Assembly: GCF_001746415.1 (NCBI RefSeq) | Contig: NZ_MEHJ01000002.1 | Location: 434,001-498,000 of the forward strand | DNA: 64,000 nt | Reading direction: 5' to 3' | Source of the DNA: Streptomyces agglomeratus | GTDB taxonomy: Bacteria; Actinomycetota; Actinomycetes; Streptomycetales; Streptomycetaceae | In this document: in pieces, positions 1 to 9,566 of the stretch | How positions within the stretch are numbered: position 1 is the first letter of the stretch | How the letters are laid out: each line of letters starts with the position of its first letter | The notes under the pieces: generated by a model | What the model was told of the DNA's origin: nothing | The model's input: only the letters and a program-made list of their open reading frames with translations | The model's database searches: none | Program-made: the position numbers and the translations under genes

Positions 1-120
1 AGGCGCACGCGTCGTACGTGACCGCAGTCCGGCATCAAGCCGTGACGGCGCTGCACCGGCACTTCCGGGCGGCCTCGATCGGTACGACCCCGTCACCGGC
101 CTCAACGATCACCCGAGGTA

Positions 121-378
121 GTGGCGTTCCATCGACTGGTGTTCACCACACCGAGCCTGGCAGGACGGCTCACGCGATACCAGCTCGAGGACGAGAAGGC
201 ACTGGCCGACGCCCTCGGCGAAGACATCCAGGCACGCCTGCTAGCCGCCCAGGTACTCGCGGTCCAACGGGTGCTCGCCCGGACCAACTGGCAAAAGATC
301 GCCGACGGTCGAACCGCCCACGACGTCCAACCAGAGGCCATAGCCGAAGCCGACCAGGCATTCAACCAACTGCGGTGA
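121..378 (+). pseudogene. TetR-family regulator, C-terminal fragment
   Basis: The 85 residues resemble the ligand-binding C-terminus of MftR-type TetR regulators: an FHRLVFTTPSL start, an ALADALGED helix, then ARLLAAQVLAVQRVLARTNW and a closing helix. No N-terminal helix-turn-helix is present. The preceding 120 bases do not encode one in this frame, although upstream sequence outside the window cannot be excluded. It is best read as a decayed repressor tail. The family assignment rests on residue pattern alone. Confidence 0.5.
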
Positions 379-670
379 CACGCGACATCCCCGGTCGAAG
401 AAGGATGATCGTGTGGACCATGCCGCCGTCCTCGTCGTGGCCAACCTGGGTGAGGCTGTACTGCAGCCACCGGCTGCGGTGGCCGTCGGCGGAGCCGAGG
501 GCCACGACTGCGGACGCGGGCAGCCGGAGGGCGTCAGCAGGCGGGTAGCCGCGCCAGAGTCCGGCGCTGGCCACGGCGTAGAGGGTGTGGGGGAACTGCC
601 AGGCGAGGACGGCGGCGTGCCGGGCGGCCTTGTCGCCGCGCTCAAAACTTTCAGACAGGGGTTGGGGCAC
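362..670 (-). pseudogene. Conserved hypothetical remnant, homologue of the 17.8-kb gene
   Basis: The segment with WLQYSLTQVGHDEDGGMVHT matches a segment of the damaged gene at 17757-18051 almost residue for residue. The two DNA stretches (about 400-465 and 17950-18015) are also close. Upstream residues include AWQFPHTLYAVASAGLWRGY, typical of a folded domain. The C-terminal part seen in the other copy (a Cys-containing stretch ending LDEPPF) is absent here, so this copy is truncated. The family has no function I recognise. Its tail overlaps the converging TetR remnant. Confidence 0.4.
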
Positions 671-748
671 ACAGCTTCTCTTGCTGCGCAGGTTCGGGTG
701 GCGCCGGCCGGGGAGATCGACTGTCGACGACCGCCGTCCGCAAGCAGA

Positions 749-1240
749 TCAGTCCTTCTCTTCGCGGACGTCCTTTCCCAGCTCGGCGAACGCCTTGAAG
801 TCCTGCATGTGCTGTTGCGACTGCTTGCGGAAGGCACCGGGCATCAGGACCCCTACCAGCCGCATCAGCACGCGGCTGAACCGGTACTCGTTCTCGCTCA
901 CCCAGAGCGTCGTCTCCGGACCGGCTTCGGTCAGCCGGTCGCGCACGGCGCTCCACATGCCCTCGCCGACGATCTCGCGGTCGAAGTGAACGACGCTCCC
1001 TGTCGGGATATCGCGCAGGTCTGCCGGTTCCCGGCGCGTGATGGTCTCGGTGCACTCGATCTTCTGCCGCCCCATCTGGATCACGACCCGCGACTTGGTA
1101 CCGACCTGCCCGTGCACCCCACACAGCGGCTCGTGCAGCACCAGACCCCGCAGCCACTTCGGCAGGTGTGCCGGGTCGGCGAGCAGCTGGACCACCTTCT
1201 CCCGCGGCAGCGCGATCTCGATCGAGACGGTGTACTTCAT
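749..1240 (-). CDS. SRPBCC-fold (START/polyketide cyclase-like) protein
   Basis: A 163-residue cytoplasmic protein starting at ATG 1240, with GGAG about nine bases upstream. It opens MKYTVSIEIALPREKVVQLL and continues PAHLPKWLRGL, the beta-strand/helix start of SRPBCC hydrophobic-cavity proteins. Later strands include RVVIQMGRQKIECTE and VVHFDREIVGEGMW. It ends in a Lys/Glu-rich helix. Length suits the family. These proteins bind or modify hydrophobic ligands, or act as co-chaperone-like factors, and nothing nearby reveals the ligand. A longer in-frame upstream reading (to 1654) lacks coding character and was not used. Confidence 0.85.
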   Translation of the reverse strand: MKYTVSIEIALPREKVVQLLADPAHLPKWLRGLVLHEPLCGVHGQVGTKSRVVIQMGRQKIECTETITRREPADLRDIPTGSVVHFDREIVGEGMWSAVRDRLTEAGPETTLWVSENEYRFSRVLMRLVGVLMPGAFRKQSQQHMQDFKAFAELGKDVREEKD

Positions 1241-1724
1241 GGTGGTGCGCTCCAAGTTCCCGAGTGAACGGGCGTACGCTAGCACCCTCGCCTCACATAG
1301 AGCGCTGTCCCAACCTCGTTTCTGCTGGTCAGTCGTCGAGCGACCGCGCGCCCCGGGCGGTCTCGGCGACGATGCGCTGCAGCATCCGGCCGCTGATCTC
1401 TCTGGCGCGACGTATGGACGGATGGTGGGTGCGAAGCCCGCGCGAGCGGCTGCCGGTTCCGCGCCGGAAGGATCTCCGCGGACACGGGTCGGCGATGCTG
1501 CGCGCAAGAACGGCTTGGAACCCCCAGCGGGGGCAGGGACTTCCGGCAGTAACCCTGAACCATTGAGGGGTTCGGGCGTTGCACGTGGCTTTCGCCCATG
1601 CGATCCATGCCTCGGCTTGGTCTCTGGCCAGACGCCCACGAGCACCATCGGCAAGCGCTACAGGCATACCGCGAGAGGGGATCCCGGATCGCCGAGACCG
1701 CCGTGCTGAACAATATCGGGCTGC
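1241..1724. other. Intergenic, no recognisable gene
   Basis: Open frames exist on both strands but their translations are Arg/Pro/Ser-rich and look like frame shadows. I see no RNA gene, repeat or motif here. Confidence 0.5.
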
Positions 1725-1990
1725 AGTACCAGCGGTCACGCTGAACTCGAAGACATACTCGCCGATCTACCCGTACTCGTCGTCCTCGGCGATGCCCGCG
1801 ATGCTCTGCAGCATCCCGAGCACGCTTTCCACCAGCATCAGCACCCCGGCGAGCATCGTCCCCGCCGACGCCCAGCCGTTGCGGCGCGGTGCCGGGGCGG
1901 GAGAGCTGTGTGGTGGGCGTAGGGGTGGCGTGTACCGGGTTCCGTACCGCCGGTGGCGTGGCCGCCGCCGACGTCGGCCGGGCGGCTCAT
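1725..1990 (-). pseudogene. DUF7144-type membrane protein remnant
   Basis: Read on the minus strand, GWASAGTMLAGVLMLVESVL followed by GMLQSIAGIAEDDEYG, a stop, then IGEYVFEFSVTA matches the start of DUF7144 small membrane proteins (first helix, the SIAGIAEDD turn, then YVFEF). A plausible start, ATG 1990 (MSRPADVGGG), has a purine-rich ribosome site but lies in a different frame from the helix. At least one frameshift and one in-frame stop are therefore present. The other transmembrane helices of the family are missing. It is a clear relic. Confidence 0.6.
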
Positions 1991-2157
1991 GGCCGCCCCT
2001 CTCTGTCCTGTGGGTGCGGTGGCTCTCGCCTGCGCCGCCCCGCGCGGCGCGGCGATGGGGCGCGACCGTCCGGGTGACGGTGACGGTCCAGGAGACGGCG
2101 GTGCGGCGCCGCCGTGCTGTGGCGACGACGCCGACGTACGTCAGTCAGTGGTACGAC

Positions 2158-2988
2158 TCAGTTGTACGTGATGTCCGATACTGAGAAGCGGCACGCGGTG
2201 CCGTCGGGGCCGCTGCCCAGCTGGGTGGGCTCCTTGCCGGTGTTGTTGCCCTTGAAGCGCACGCAGGTCTTGATCTTCTTCCTCGCGTCACCGTGAATCC
2301 GGATCTTCGACAGCGTCGCGGTGTCGCCATAGTTCTGGTTGACGCCGACGATCGACTTGCCCGGCGCGGTCACGTCGATGTCGCTCAGCACGACCGTGCG
2401 TTTGTACTGCGTCTTGCAGTTGCCGCACGAGCGGACCAGCTTGCCGAAGCCCTCGACCTGGAAGCCGGTCACGGTGAGCTTGCCGGCCCCGTTGAACTGG
2501 AGGACCTTGTCGTCGGCCTCCTTCGCCCCGCCGCCGATGACGTTGTACGTCGCCGAAGCCGACTTGCCCTTGAACGTGGCGGCGTCCTCGCCGACGTCCA
2601 GCCACCACACGTTCTGCAGCGTGCAGCTGCCCTTGCAGTGGACGCCGTCGGCGGCGGGCGTGCCGATAACGACGTTCTTGAGGACGGCGCCGTCGGCCAG
2701 CTCGAAGAGGGGGGACTGGCCCTCGTCCTGGCCGCTGCCGCCCAGGGCGCCGGTGCCGTAGAACTTCTTCATCCCGCCGTCGTACTCACCGGAGACCGGG
2801 ATGGTCTTCGGCACCGGCTTGCTGCCGGTGTCCGCGGGCCAGGACGCGGCGGCCCCGGCGGGGGACAGCATCGCCGTGGTGACAATCGCGGCACCGGTCA
2901 GCCCGAGGGCGGCGGCTCCGCTGATCACCGCACGGCGCGCGGTGACCCGGCGACGGTGGCGGACGCGCTGTTCAGTTCGTGCAGTCAT
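2158..2988 (-). CDS. Secreted pectate lyase (PL3 family)
   Basis: A 276-residue exported enzyme expected to cleave pectate by beta-elimination. Start ATG 2988 has AAGGA six bases upstream; an ATG two codons earlier is less well placed. The N-terminus carries Arg pairs (RRRVTARRAV) and a hydrophobic stretch to LSPAGAAASW, a Tat- or Sec-type signal. The mature part follows the PL3 right-handed helix: EGQSPLFELADGAVLKNVVI, DGVHCKGSCTLQNVWWLDVG, EDAATFKG, and Cys pairs (RSCGNCKTQ) expected to form disulfides. Length is typical and no lesion is seen. It probably serves plant-matter degradation. Confidence 0.9.
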   Translation of the reverse strand: MTARTEQRVRHRRRVTARRAVISGAAALGLTGAAIVTTAMLSPAGAAASWPADTGSKPVPKTIPVSGEYDGGMKKFYGTGALGGSGQDEGQSPLFELADGAVLKNVVIGTPAADGVHCKGSCTLQNVWWLDVGEDAATFKGKSASATYNVIGGGAKEADDKVLQFNGAGKLTVTGFQVEGFGKLVRSCGNCKTQYKRTVVLSDIDVTAPGKSIVGVNQNYGDTATLSKIRIHGDARKKIKTCVRFKGNNTGKEPTQLGSGPDGTACRFSVSDITYN

Positions 2989-3064
2989 GCCCATTCCTTG
3001 CGTGGGGAAGATCTTGCGCCTTCTGGTCGCCACGGGTGAGGAAAAGGTTGCCGCGTTTTCGTAA

Positions 3065-3480
3065 TCAGTCGTCGTGCTGGGCGAAATCGCCGGCCACGGC
3101 GAGCGGTTCGCTCCGCGTCCCGGCGGTGGCCGCGTAGCGGTCGTCCCGGGCGTCCCAGCCGCCGCGGGCGTGGTTGTACTGCCCGGCGAACATCCACTGG
3201 CCGGCAGGGACCGTACGCCCCTGCTTCGCGCCTGCCCTGGTGCAGCAGCCACGCCCGCAACGTTTCCTCCAGCCGCCGTGCGGTCGCGGCAGGCAAGGTC
3301 CGCAACGGTGCGAGGCCTCGGGCACGCAGGTCTGCGAACGCGTCCGCGTCGGCGCTCAGCACCAGCTCGGGCAGGTGGTCCTCGATGTCGCGAATGTCAG
3401 AGGAGAGCAAGCGCGCGCGTACGGCTCGTGCGTACGAGGCGGACGCACGAGTCCATGGCCGGGCCGGGCGGACCACTGCG
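3065..3480 (-). pseudogene. Decayed regulator/unknown fusion (PucR-like C-terminal piece)
   Basis: One minus-strand frame reads DIRDIEDHLPELVLSADADA, then FADLRARGLAPLRTLPAATA and RRLEETLRAWLLHQG, the helix set before the C-terminal HTH of PucR-type regulators. The coding signal then shifts frame to QWMFAGQYNHARGGWDARDD and ends EPLAVAGDFAQHDD. The second part is not a PucR HTH, so either two genes were fused by deletion or this is one unfamiliar protein with a frameshift. No intact start is present. Confidence 0.4.
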
Positions 3481-4340
3481 GTGCGCCTGACCCCGCGTTA
3501 CCAATTACGGACATTTGCGTAACACGCGCATGCACAGCACACCAATGGACAGTTGGGTGTGATCCTGACCGCTGACAGCTACACCCATCCACTGAACCAT
3601 TAACGGGATGCGTTTACGCCTTCCGGTGCGTCACCCACGCGCCACCATGCCAACGGGGCTGGATTTTGGTAACAGCCGTTGTGCATATTCTCTCACATAA
3701 CCGAACATACATCGCAGAACTGAACAAACATGGCGTGACGGCGGCTCCTGCGGCGTCGGGGGAAGAACCGCAGGAGCCCGCTCTGAACCAGCACTTGCCC
3801 CGATCCCCGCTCCCATCCCCCCGCCGTCCGCAGATCCCGGTCTCGGCCTGGCTTGGTTGCTGCACACAGAGCTGCCCGGACACATCGCCGCGCATGAGTG
3901 GAGCCCCAACGGCGCCCAGGGACGGACCGACCTGGTCGGTCTCACCGAACTCCAACGTGACCCCGCCCGCCGCCACAGGGCTCGTTGATCGGCTTCGCAG
4001 CTCCATCCGAACACGCCTACCCGGTCGCACTCGACGCCCTGTTCACAGCCATGGCTCCGGATGGACGCGGCGATGCGGGCGGGGGCACTGACGTGAACAG
4101 GTACGACCGCCAGAGGAGTTACGTATCCCACGTTTCTGCCGCCGGATGAACAGTGACTCTCCGGGCCCCGTTGACCTCGATAACCGGTGACCAACCCCTA
4201 GACCGGTGAGTGAGCGAGGTTCGCACATGCCAAGGATCCTTCTGCACGACGCCCGGCGCCGCGCGACCGCGGACTGGTGCCCTGCCCGGTCGGCGCACCA
4301 CGGTTCCTGCCCGCGACTCACGCACTGAACGGTCGAACCC
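3481..4340. other. Intergenic region with weak coding relic
   Basis: AT-richer sequence near 3500-3720 could hold promoters for the genes on either side. On the plus strand around 3840-4140 a broken frame reads LAWLLHTELPGHIAAHEWSP, then after a stop and shift IGFAAPSEHAYPVALDALFT. This looks like a decayed gene that I cannot name. No RNA or repeat is visible. Confidence 0.4.
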
Positions 4341-5204
4341 ATGGACTACTGCGTCCCCTGCCGCCGCACTCTCAACGGCACCGTGACGTGCCCGGAATGC
4401 GGGGCGTACGACTCCGGCCTGCAGCCGCCGAGCGATCGGGCCGCTGAGGCTCCTGCCATCGGTACGGCCGCGATGGAGGTCCTCCTTAACGAAGGACCGG
4501 GCCCGGTCGAGCCTCCCGACGTTCCCCGGCACGCCGCTGACCCGGCCGCTGTACCCGCAACACTGCCTCCCTCTGCCGCCGTACCCACGGCCCGCGCGCG
4601 GTCAGCGACCGTAGCCGTGCCCCAGCTTCAGCGCCACCGTCCGCCTCGCTGGAAGAAGTACGGCGGCCGGGCTCTTGCCGCGGCCACCTTCGCGATACTG
4701 GGTGGCCTGGCCACCGCATCGCTGCTGCCCGACCGCTCCGCCGGTGCCCCTCAGGCGGCGCCGAGCCCAGATCAGGCGTCCCCCGACGAGCCCCAGGAGG
4801 AGGCGACCGAACCGCCGAAAGCCTCGCGTTCCCCGGAACGTACGGCCACACGCCCGGCCAGAGGCACCGCCCGGGACCGGAACAAGGGGGTGACTCGCCG
4901 TCCTCTGGCGACGCCCACTCCGCCGAAGCCGCCGGCGTCCAAGGCCCCCACCTCCGCCCCCGCTCCACCGCCCGCGAAAGTCACTCCGACTCCCAGCCCC
5001 TCCAGTGGCCGGCCCAGCAAGTCGCCCCCGGCAACCACTACCCCTTCCCCGAGTCCCACCGGAAGTGTCAGCGCATCACCCACGGGCAGCCCCGCACCGA
5101 GCACGCCAGGCGCGCCGGTGACCGTCGCACCTGGGGAACGCGCAGCACGAACAGGGCCGCTGCTGGGGAACCTGCTCCCCATCGTAACGGGCGGTGGCCG
5201 GTAA
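4341..5204 (+). CDS. SCO2400-family zinc-ribbon membrane protein
   Basis: A 287-residue protein opening with a short zinc ribbon, MDYCVPCRRTLNGTVTCPEC (two CxxC pairs), the hallmark of the Streptomyces SCO2400 family. A positively charged stretch (RHRPPRWKKYGG, about 95-108) leads into one membrane helix (ALAAATFAILGGLATASLLP). A long Pro/Ser/Thr/Ala-rich tail follows, probably outside the cell. The zinc ribbon would therefore be cytoplasmic. Function is unknown. Low-complexity length varies in this family, so truncation cannot be judged. No strong ribosome site precedes ATG 4341. Confidence 0.75.
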   Translation: MDYCVPCRRTLNGTVTCPECGAYDSGLQPPSDRAAEAPAIGTAAMEVLLNEGPGPVEPPDVPRHAADPAAVPATLPPSAAVPTARARSATVAVPQLQRHRPPRWKKYGGRALAAATFAILGGLATASLLPDRSAGAPQAAPSPDQASPDEPQEEATEPPKASRSPERTATRPARGTARDRNKGVTRRPLATPTPPKPPASKAPTSAPAPPPAKVTPTPSPSSGRPSKSPPATTTPSPSPTGSVSASPTGSPAPSTPGAPVTVAPGERAARTGPLLGNLLPIVTGGGR

Positions 5205-5549
5205 GAGCGTTCCCGCAAGCGACTGCCCGGCGGCGATCCTGCCGAGGATGCTCTCGGCCAGGTCGGAGGGGTGGGGGCGCGGAGTCAAGCTGGCGGTCGT
5301 ACGGCAACGACCTGCTGCGCTGCTAGCGACTCCTTCTCTGCACCAGTCAAGTCACCCCCAACGGGGGTAGCGCAAATGGCCGCCGCGCGGAACCGATGCC
5401 CGGCACGTTGCCAACGGCGAAGCGGTAGACAGGGGTGCGTCGCGGGAAGCGGCGGCGCGCTGGGAAGCCGCAGGCCGTGCAAGATCGATTGCCGTGCGCG
5501 CTCGGGAATAGCCCCTCAGGTTATTACGGGTGAGCTGTCGAGCCATCAC

Positions 5550-6184
5550 CGGCGGGCGCGATGTGGGGTGCGAGGGGCTGGCGGTCGAGCCGACCTGCGC
5601 GGCCGCGAGCGCTTGGTGGCCGGCAGTGTCCATCGAGGACACGGTGATCGTGTGACGCAGGTAGCCGTCCCGCCGCCACGCCAGAGCAGTCTGCGCGGCC
5701 AGGTCCAGGGTCGGCACCACCACCAGTGTCAACCGCGCCTGGAGCGCGAGTGCGATCCCGATCGCGACCAGCGTCTTGCCTGTGGCTGAGATGTACTGCG
5801 CCCGGGTGCCGGGGCGGCGCAGATGACGCACCACCGCATCCCGCCCCGCACCTGATCAGGGAACAAAGCCCATGCAGGCACATGGGACACGGGGACGTCG
5901 GCAGGGGCGGTACTCACCGGCCCATCATCACCCACCGCCCGGGGCCGCTGCGGTCGAATGGGGCCAAGCCGCCCTTGCCCAGGGGGCCGGGGTGTTCCGG
6001 ACGGGCAGGCAGAGCGCTCTACGCCCCCGGCACCCTCCTTGCAGTACTTGGCATCAGGCGTGGCAGGGTCGAACACGAGGGCACCCGCTACCTGATGTGG
6101 AGCGCCGGTTTCATCGACCAGCGCCGAACGTCCGCCAGACGCTTCAAGCCCCACCACGACGCCACGACTAATAAGGACACCCAC
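5550..6184 (-). pseudogene. DEAD/DEAH-box helicase N-terminal fragment
   Basis: Read on the minus strand, ALFPDQVRGG shifts frame into RDAVVRHLRRPGTRAQYIS, then ATGKTLVAIGIALALQARLT and LVVVPTLDLAAQTALAWRRD. These are the Q-motif region, a shortened Walker A (usually ATGTGKT) and motif Ia of superfamily-2 helicases. The rest of the ATPase domain, including DEAH, is missing after about 5550. Two codons appear lost inside Walker A, so it would be inactive even if expressed. Its position next to tpg is notable, but it is not the known Tap protein. Confidence 0.55.
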
Positions 6185-6186
6185 CG

Positions 6187-6798
6187 GTGGGACACATCGA
6201 CGACGCCCTCGCCCGCGCGGAACGCGAGACCGCGACCCGCCCGCTGCCCGCCACCACCTACGGCCAAGTCCAGCACCTGCTGAAACAAGCCGAGATAGCC
6301 GACCGCCGTGCCCGGCGCGGCACCGACCTCAAGCCCGCCAGCAGGACCGAGCTCGCCCGCCGGGTCGGAGCGCAGATCGGCGTCTCGGGGCGCACCGTGG
6401 AGCGCTACCGCGACAAGAAGATCAAGACCGCGACCGGTGAGCACGGCAGGCGGCTGCAGGCCGCGGTGGAGAAGACCTGGCAACCCAAGGTCAAAGAAGC
6501 CGCCCGGGCCAGGGCGGCCACCCAGAGCGGCATCACCGTCGAGACCCGCGCCCGGTTCGGCTTCACCGCCGCCCCAGGGAGCACCGACGACGGCCGTATC
6601 CGCCTCATCACCCACCACCTGCCCGCCACCTACGCCGACCGCCTCTTCCAAGCCCGCGAAACCGGCGCCACCGAAGAGGACCTCAAGAACATCGTCGCGC
6701 TGGGACTGCAGGAGCAGTACTTCAAGGACAACGGCCGCCGTGCCCAAGGACTCACCGTCGAGTTCACCAACATCGACTACCTCGACCTCAACTACTGA
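6187..6798 (+). CDS. tpg: Telomere terminal protein (first copy, diverged N-terminus)
   Basis: A 203-residue Tpg-family protein. Tpg attaches covalently to the 5' ends of linear Streptomyces replicons and primes end-patching. Family blocks are all present: an HTH-like TELARRVGAQIGVSGRTVER, ITVETRARFGFTAAPGSTDD, RIRLITHHLPATYADRLFQA, and the closing VEFTNIDYLDLNY. The first 50 residues differ from standard Tpg, including the copy at 34 kb, and are longer (THYGQ-like TYGQVQHLLKQAEIADRRAR). The usual upstream partner gene tap is absent. Start ATG 6187 lies just after the divergent helicase relic. Confidence 0.88.
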   Translation: MGHIDDALARAERETATRPLPATTYGQVQHLLKQAEIADRRARRGTDLKPASRTELARRVGAQIGVSGRTVERYRDKKIKTATGEHGRRLQAAVEKTWQPKVKEAARARAATQSGITVETRARFGFTAAPGSTDDGRIRLITHHLPATYADRLFQARETGATEEDLKNIVALGLQEQYFKDNGRRAQGLTVEFTNIDYLDLNY

Positions 6799-6910
6799 CC
6801 CACCGCCGCGGGAGTGGTCATCGGACCAGGGCCCTGAGCCGAAGCACGATAGCTGACACAAAGGCAGGCTTGTTGTCACCTGCGAGGTGCGGCGCCGGAA
6901 GGTCGTTCTC

Positions 6911-7435
6911 TCAACTCTTGACGGCCTCTGCGATCTGCTGGGCGGCCTGGGCGGGGGTGAGGTGCGTGGTGTCGATGACCTCGGCCTCGGCGTGCAACCA
7001 CGTGCGGGCCGCCTCGGCGTAGGGCTCGAGGTATTGGAGACGGAACGGGGAGTTGGGGCCGAGAACGGTGTCGCCCGCGATGCGCGCGCGGAGGGTGTCC
7101 TGGTCGGCGTGGAGGACGAAGTGCCGGACCGGAATGTCGTGCTGGTCAAGGCCCGAGCTGATCTCGCACCAGTACTGCTCGACCAGGACGGTCATGGGCA
7201 TCACCAGGGTTCCGCCGGTGTAGTCGAGGATGCGTCGGGCGGTTTCGGCCACGAGGGGCCGCCATGGCGGCCAGTGCTGGAAGTTGTCCGTCGCGGGCAG
7301 TCCTGGCTTGATGTCCATGAGTGTCTCACCGACTTTCTCGGCGTCGAACACCCGTGAGTCTGGGATCAGCTGCTGGACGAGCGCACTGGTCGTCGTCTTG
7401 CCTGCGCCGTGGGTGCCGTTGAGCCATACGATCAT
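6911..7435 (-). CDS. TmrB-like P-loop kinase/ATPase
   Basis: A 174-residue protein starting MIVWLNGTHGAGKTTTSALV, a Walker A motif (GTHGAGKTT) at the very N-terminus as in TmrB-type ATP-binding proteins and small-molecule kinases. FDAEKVGETL follows as a likely second-substrate region. RHFVLHADQDTLRARIAGD matches the lid segment of the family. TmrB of Bacillus gives tunicamycin resistance, but other members phosphorylate antibiotics or metabolites, so the substrate is open. Its ATG overlaps the stop of the small upstream frame (ATGA), implying coupled translation if that frame is real. Confidence 0.8.
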   Translation of the reverse strand: MIVWLNGTHGAGKTTTSALVQQLIPDSRVFDAEKVGETLMDIKPGLPATDNFQHWPPWRPLVAETARRILDYTGGTLVMPMTVLVEQYWCEISSGLDQHDIPVRHFVLHADQDTLRARIAGDTVLGPNSPFRLQYLEPYAEAARTWLHAEAEVIDTTHLTPAQAAQQIAEAVKS

Positions 7436-7686
7436 GGATTTGACGCTAGCGTCGTGCGGGCCGCGGGGACAGGCAGAGTAGCGATCCGGTGCGGTCGATC
7501 GTCTTGGCGAGTTGCTTGGCGTGGCCAGCCGCCGATCCGTACACCAACATGCCCCCCTCCAAGCGTCAGAGCGAATTCCAACTGCTCAATGTCGATGAAC
7601 TCCGCTTTCCACAGACCGTGCTGCACGACCCGCTCCAATCCGTCTCCCAGGGGATTCTCCCAATACAGCCGGGGGCGCCCCGCCAA
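7432..7686 (-). CDS. Small hypothetical protein, possibly a relic
   Basis: An 84-residue frame whose stop overlaps the start of the TmrB-like kinase gene. The first half (RPRLYWENPLGDGLERVVQH, then KAEFIDIEQLEFALTLGGGH) looks like real protein. The second half is Arg/Pro/Thr-rich and unconvincing, so the original gene may have lost its end. No family recognised. Confidence 0.35.
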   Translation of the reverse strand: MAGRPRLYWENPLGDGLERVVQHGLWKAEFIDIEQLEFALTLGGGHVGVRIGGWPRQATRQDDRPHRIATLPVPAARTTLASNP

Positions 7687-7994
7687 ATGTCCCGACGGGC
7701 CCGGGGCTCGGCATCGAGCCGCTGTCGGACGTCCTGAAGGAGGTCACCACGTCCACGGAGTGGATCGCGCTCCAGTCCTCCGCACGGGCAGCCGACCCTC
7801 CGAGTGCTCCTGGGCGCGAACGCGCCCAGGAGCCCTGCCGTACCTCGTCGGCCGTGACGGAAGGGCCCGGCTCGATTCATCCCGGGCACGAACGGAAGAG
7901 AACACCGCCCGATCTGGGGTAGCGGACAGCTGTGACCAACTACAGAGAGTGCAACGATCGCGTCTGCATGTAGTCGGCCTTAAGGGAAGCGCAG
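7687..7994. other. Intergenic
   Basis: Around 7805-7830, tgctcctgggcgcga and cgcgcccaggagc form a hairpin (GCTCCTGGGCGCG paired with CGCGCCCAGGAGC). It may be a terminator or an operator-like dyad. Nothing else stands out. Confidence 0.4.
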
Positions 7995-8198
7995 ATGACT
8001 GACGATCTTGCGACGTTGAACCTCCAGAAGATCAATAACCTCATGGCCACGGTTGGAGCCGAGGGCTTCGATCAGTCCATCGCTGAGCAGGTCGACAGGG
8101 CGAGGGCCGCCCAGGCTTCGGGAGACACGAGGGAGGCCATCGCGATCTCGACGAAGGTGCTGCAGCGCCTGGGGAACATGGAAAAGGGCGGCGTCTAA
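7995..8198 (+). CDS. Small acidic hypothetical protein
   Basis: A 67-residue protein with a good ribosome site (AAGGGAAG eight bases before ATG 7995). It is predicted to be nearly all helix: DDLATLNLQKINNLMATVGA, then DQSIAEQVDRARAAQASGDT and REAIAISTKVLQRLGNMEKG. The last part resembles a single tetratricopeptide-like hairpin. No domain name applies. It stands alone between minus-strand operons. Codon use looks authentic. Confidence 0.6.
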   Translation: MTDDLATLNLQKINNLMATVGAEGFDQSIAEQVDRARAAQASGDTREAIAISTKVLQRLGNMEKGGV

Positions 8199-8469
8199 CG
8201 CACCTGCAGCGGTCCGCCCGCAGCACCTGCGGCGTGGCGCTCGTCGAGGCGGGCCTCAGTACGCGGCCGGCCTGGTCCAGGGAGTCAAACCAGGTGCCGC
8301 CGAAGGTCAGGGCGGCGATCAGGTGTCGGCGGCGCTACTTGGTGGTGACGGTGATGACCAGGAGCTGGTGCGTGGTCAGGTCCATCACGACCGGGCGTCC
8401 GTCGTGCCCTGCGCGCGCTGGGCGGCTGCGTATTCACCGGCGGGGGTCCATGGATGCCGTACGCATGGC

Positions 8470-9566
8470 TCAGCGGGTCAGGTTGGCGAGGAAGGACTCG
8501 GCTGCCGACCATGGGGTCAGTTCGATGCCGAAGCCGCTGTGTGCGTCGGGGCCTTGGATGTGGACCAACCGGCCGGACAGGTAGACGATGTCGCCGGTGC
8601 GGAACGCCCCGGTGTACGCACCGAGGTAGCTGCGGAGGTGGGTGATCCGGCGGGCGAACACGGACGGCTCGTCGACCGTGGATTCCGTGACTGTGTCTAC
8701 CTCGATCCCGTAGAGCGCCGGTGTGACCAGGCCCTCGGAGTGATCCGTGATCCGGGCAAGGACGGAGATCGCCCCTACCTCTTTGGCAACCACCCCGGCG
8801 AACGTCTTGTCCCCGTCGGCCCTCAGCGGCTCACAGTTGATGTGTGCCCCCGCGCCGGCTGTCAGGCCCTGTAGCTTGCGGGCCTCCTGGCGCATGAGCG
8901 CGTCGAAGCTTCCTCCCAGCATGTACTTGGCGCGCCGCACGTACAGCCGCGTGAGGGTCTCGCCCTCGTAGGGGTGGATGAGGGCGCGTTCGGCGAACAG
9001 TGCTCGGGCCGCTTCGTAGCCGCGTGGCCCGTAGCAGACCAGATCGATGTCGGAGCGGGCGTTGCAGGCGCCGACCAGGAAGGACCCGGTCACGCCGATG
9101 ACGTCCGCAGCGCCGGCCGCGACGATCCAGTTGATGATGGCGAGCAGGTCCTCACTGACCGCCGTTTGGTCCAGGAGGCCTGGGGTCTGGTGCAGTGAGG
9201 CGAGGGTCTGGCGGCAGGAGTAGTGGGTGACGATGTCCTCGCGGGGCACGCCAGTGATGACGCACCCACGGCGGGGGAGTAGATGTAGCACTCGGGCCGG
9301 TCGGCGAGGATCCCGAACGCTTTGGACACGACGCTGTTCTGCCGGTACGTCCGGCCGAACAGCACGCGGTCGCCGCGGGCGTCCGGGTAGTACTTGACGT
9401 ATCCCAGGAAGTGCGTGCCGGGACGGACATCACCGATGACTTTGAAGATCACTCCGGCGCGGTCCAGGAGGTAGTCGCGGTCACGGATGGTCGCCAGAGC
9501 GGTGCCCAGCGACGAACTCTTCGAGGCTGGGGAAGAAGGCGGTATCAACCGTCCCGGTGTGCTCAT
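8470..9566 (-). pseudogene. Nucleotidyltransferase-domain protein, frameshifted
   Basis: Two frames make one protein. The first gives DRAGVIFKVIGDVRPGTHFL, GYVKYYPDARGDRVLFGRTY and ILADRPECYIYSPAVG. Near 9265 a lost base moves the frame to CVITGVPREDIVTHYSCRQT and then GVTGSFLVGACNARSDIDLV, the GS...DxD core of nucleotidyltransferases. The remaining 200 residues look intact. The 5' end overlaps the upstream kinase gene and no clear start codon is visible; coding sense begins about 9500 (ATIRDRDYLLDRAG). Unless the shift is a sequencing error, the product is broken. It is the last gene of a four-gene coupled operon. Confidence 0.7.

Noticed and set aside
5550..6184. Considered as a functional helicase partner of Tpg
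   Set aside because: The Walker A motif is shortened, the frame is broken and most of the ATPase is missing.
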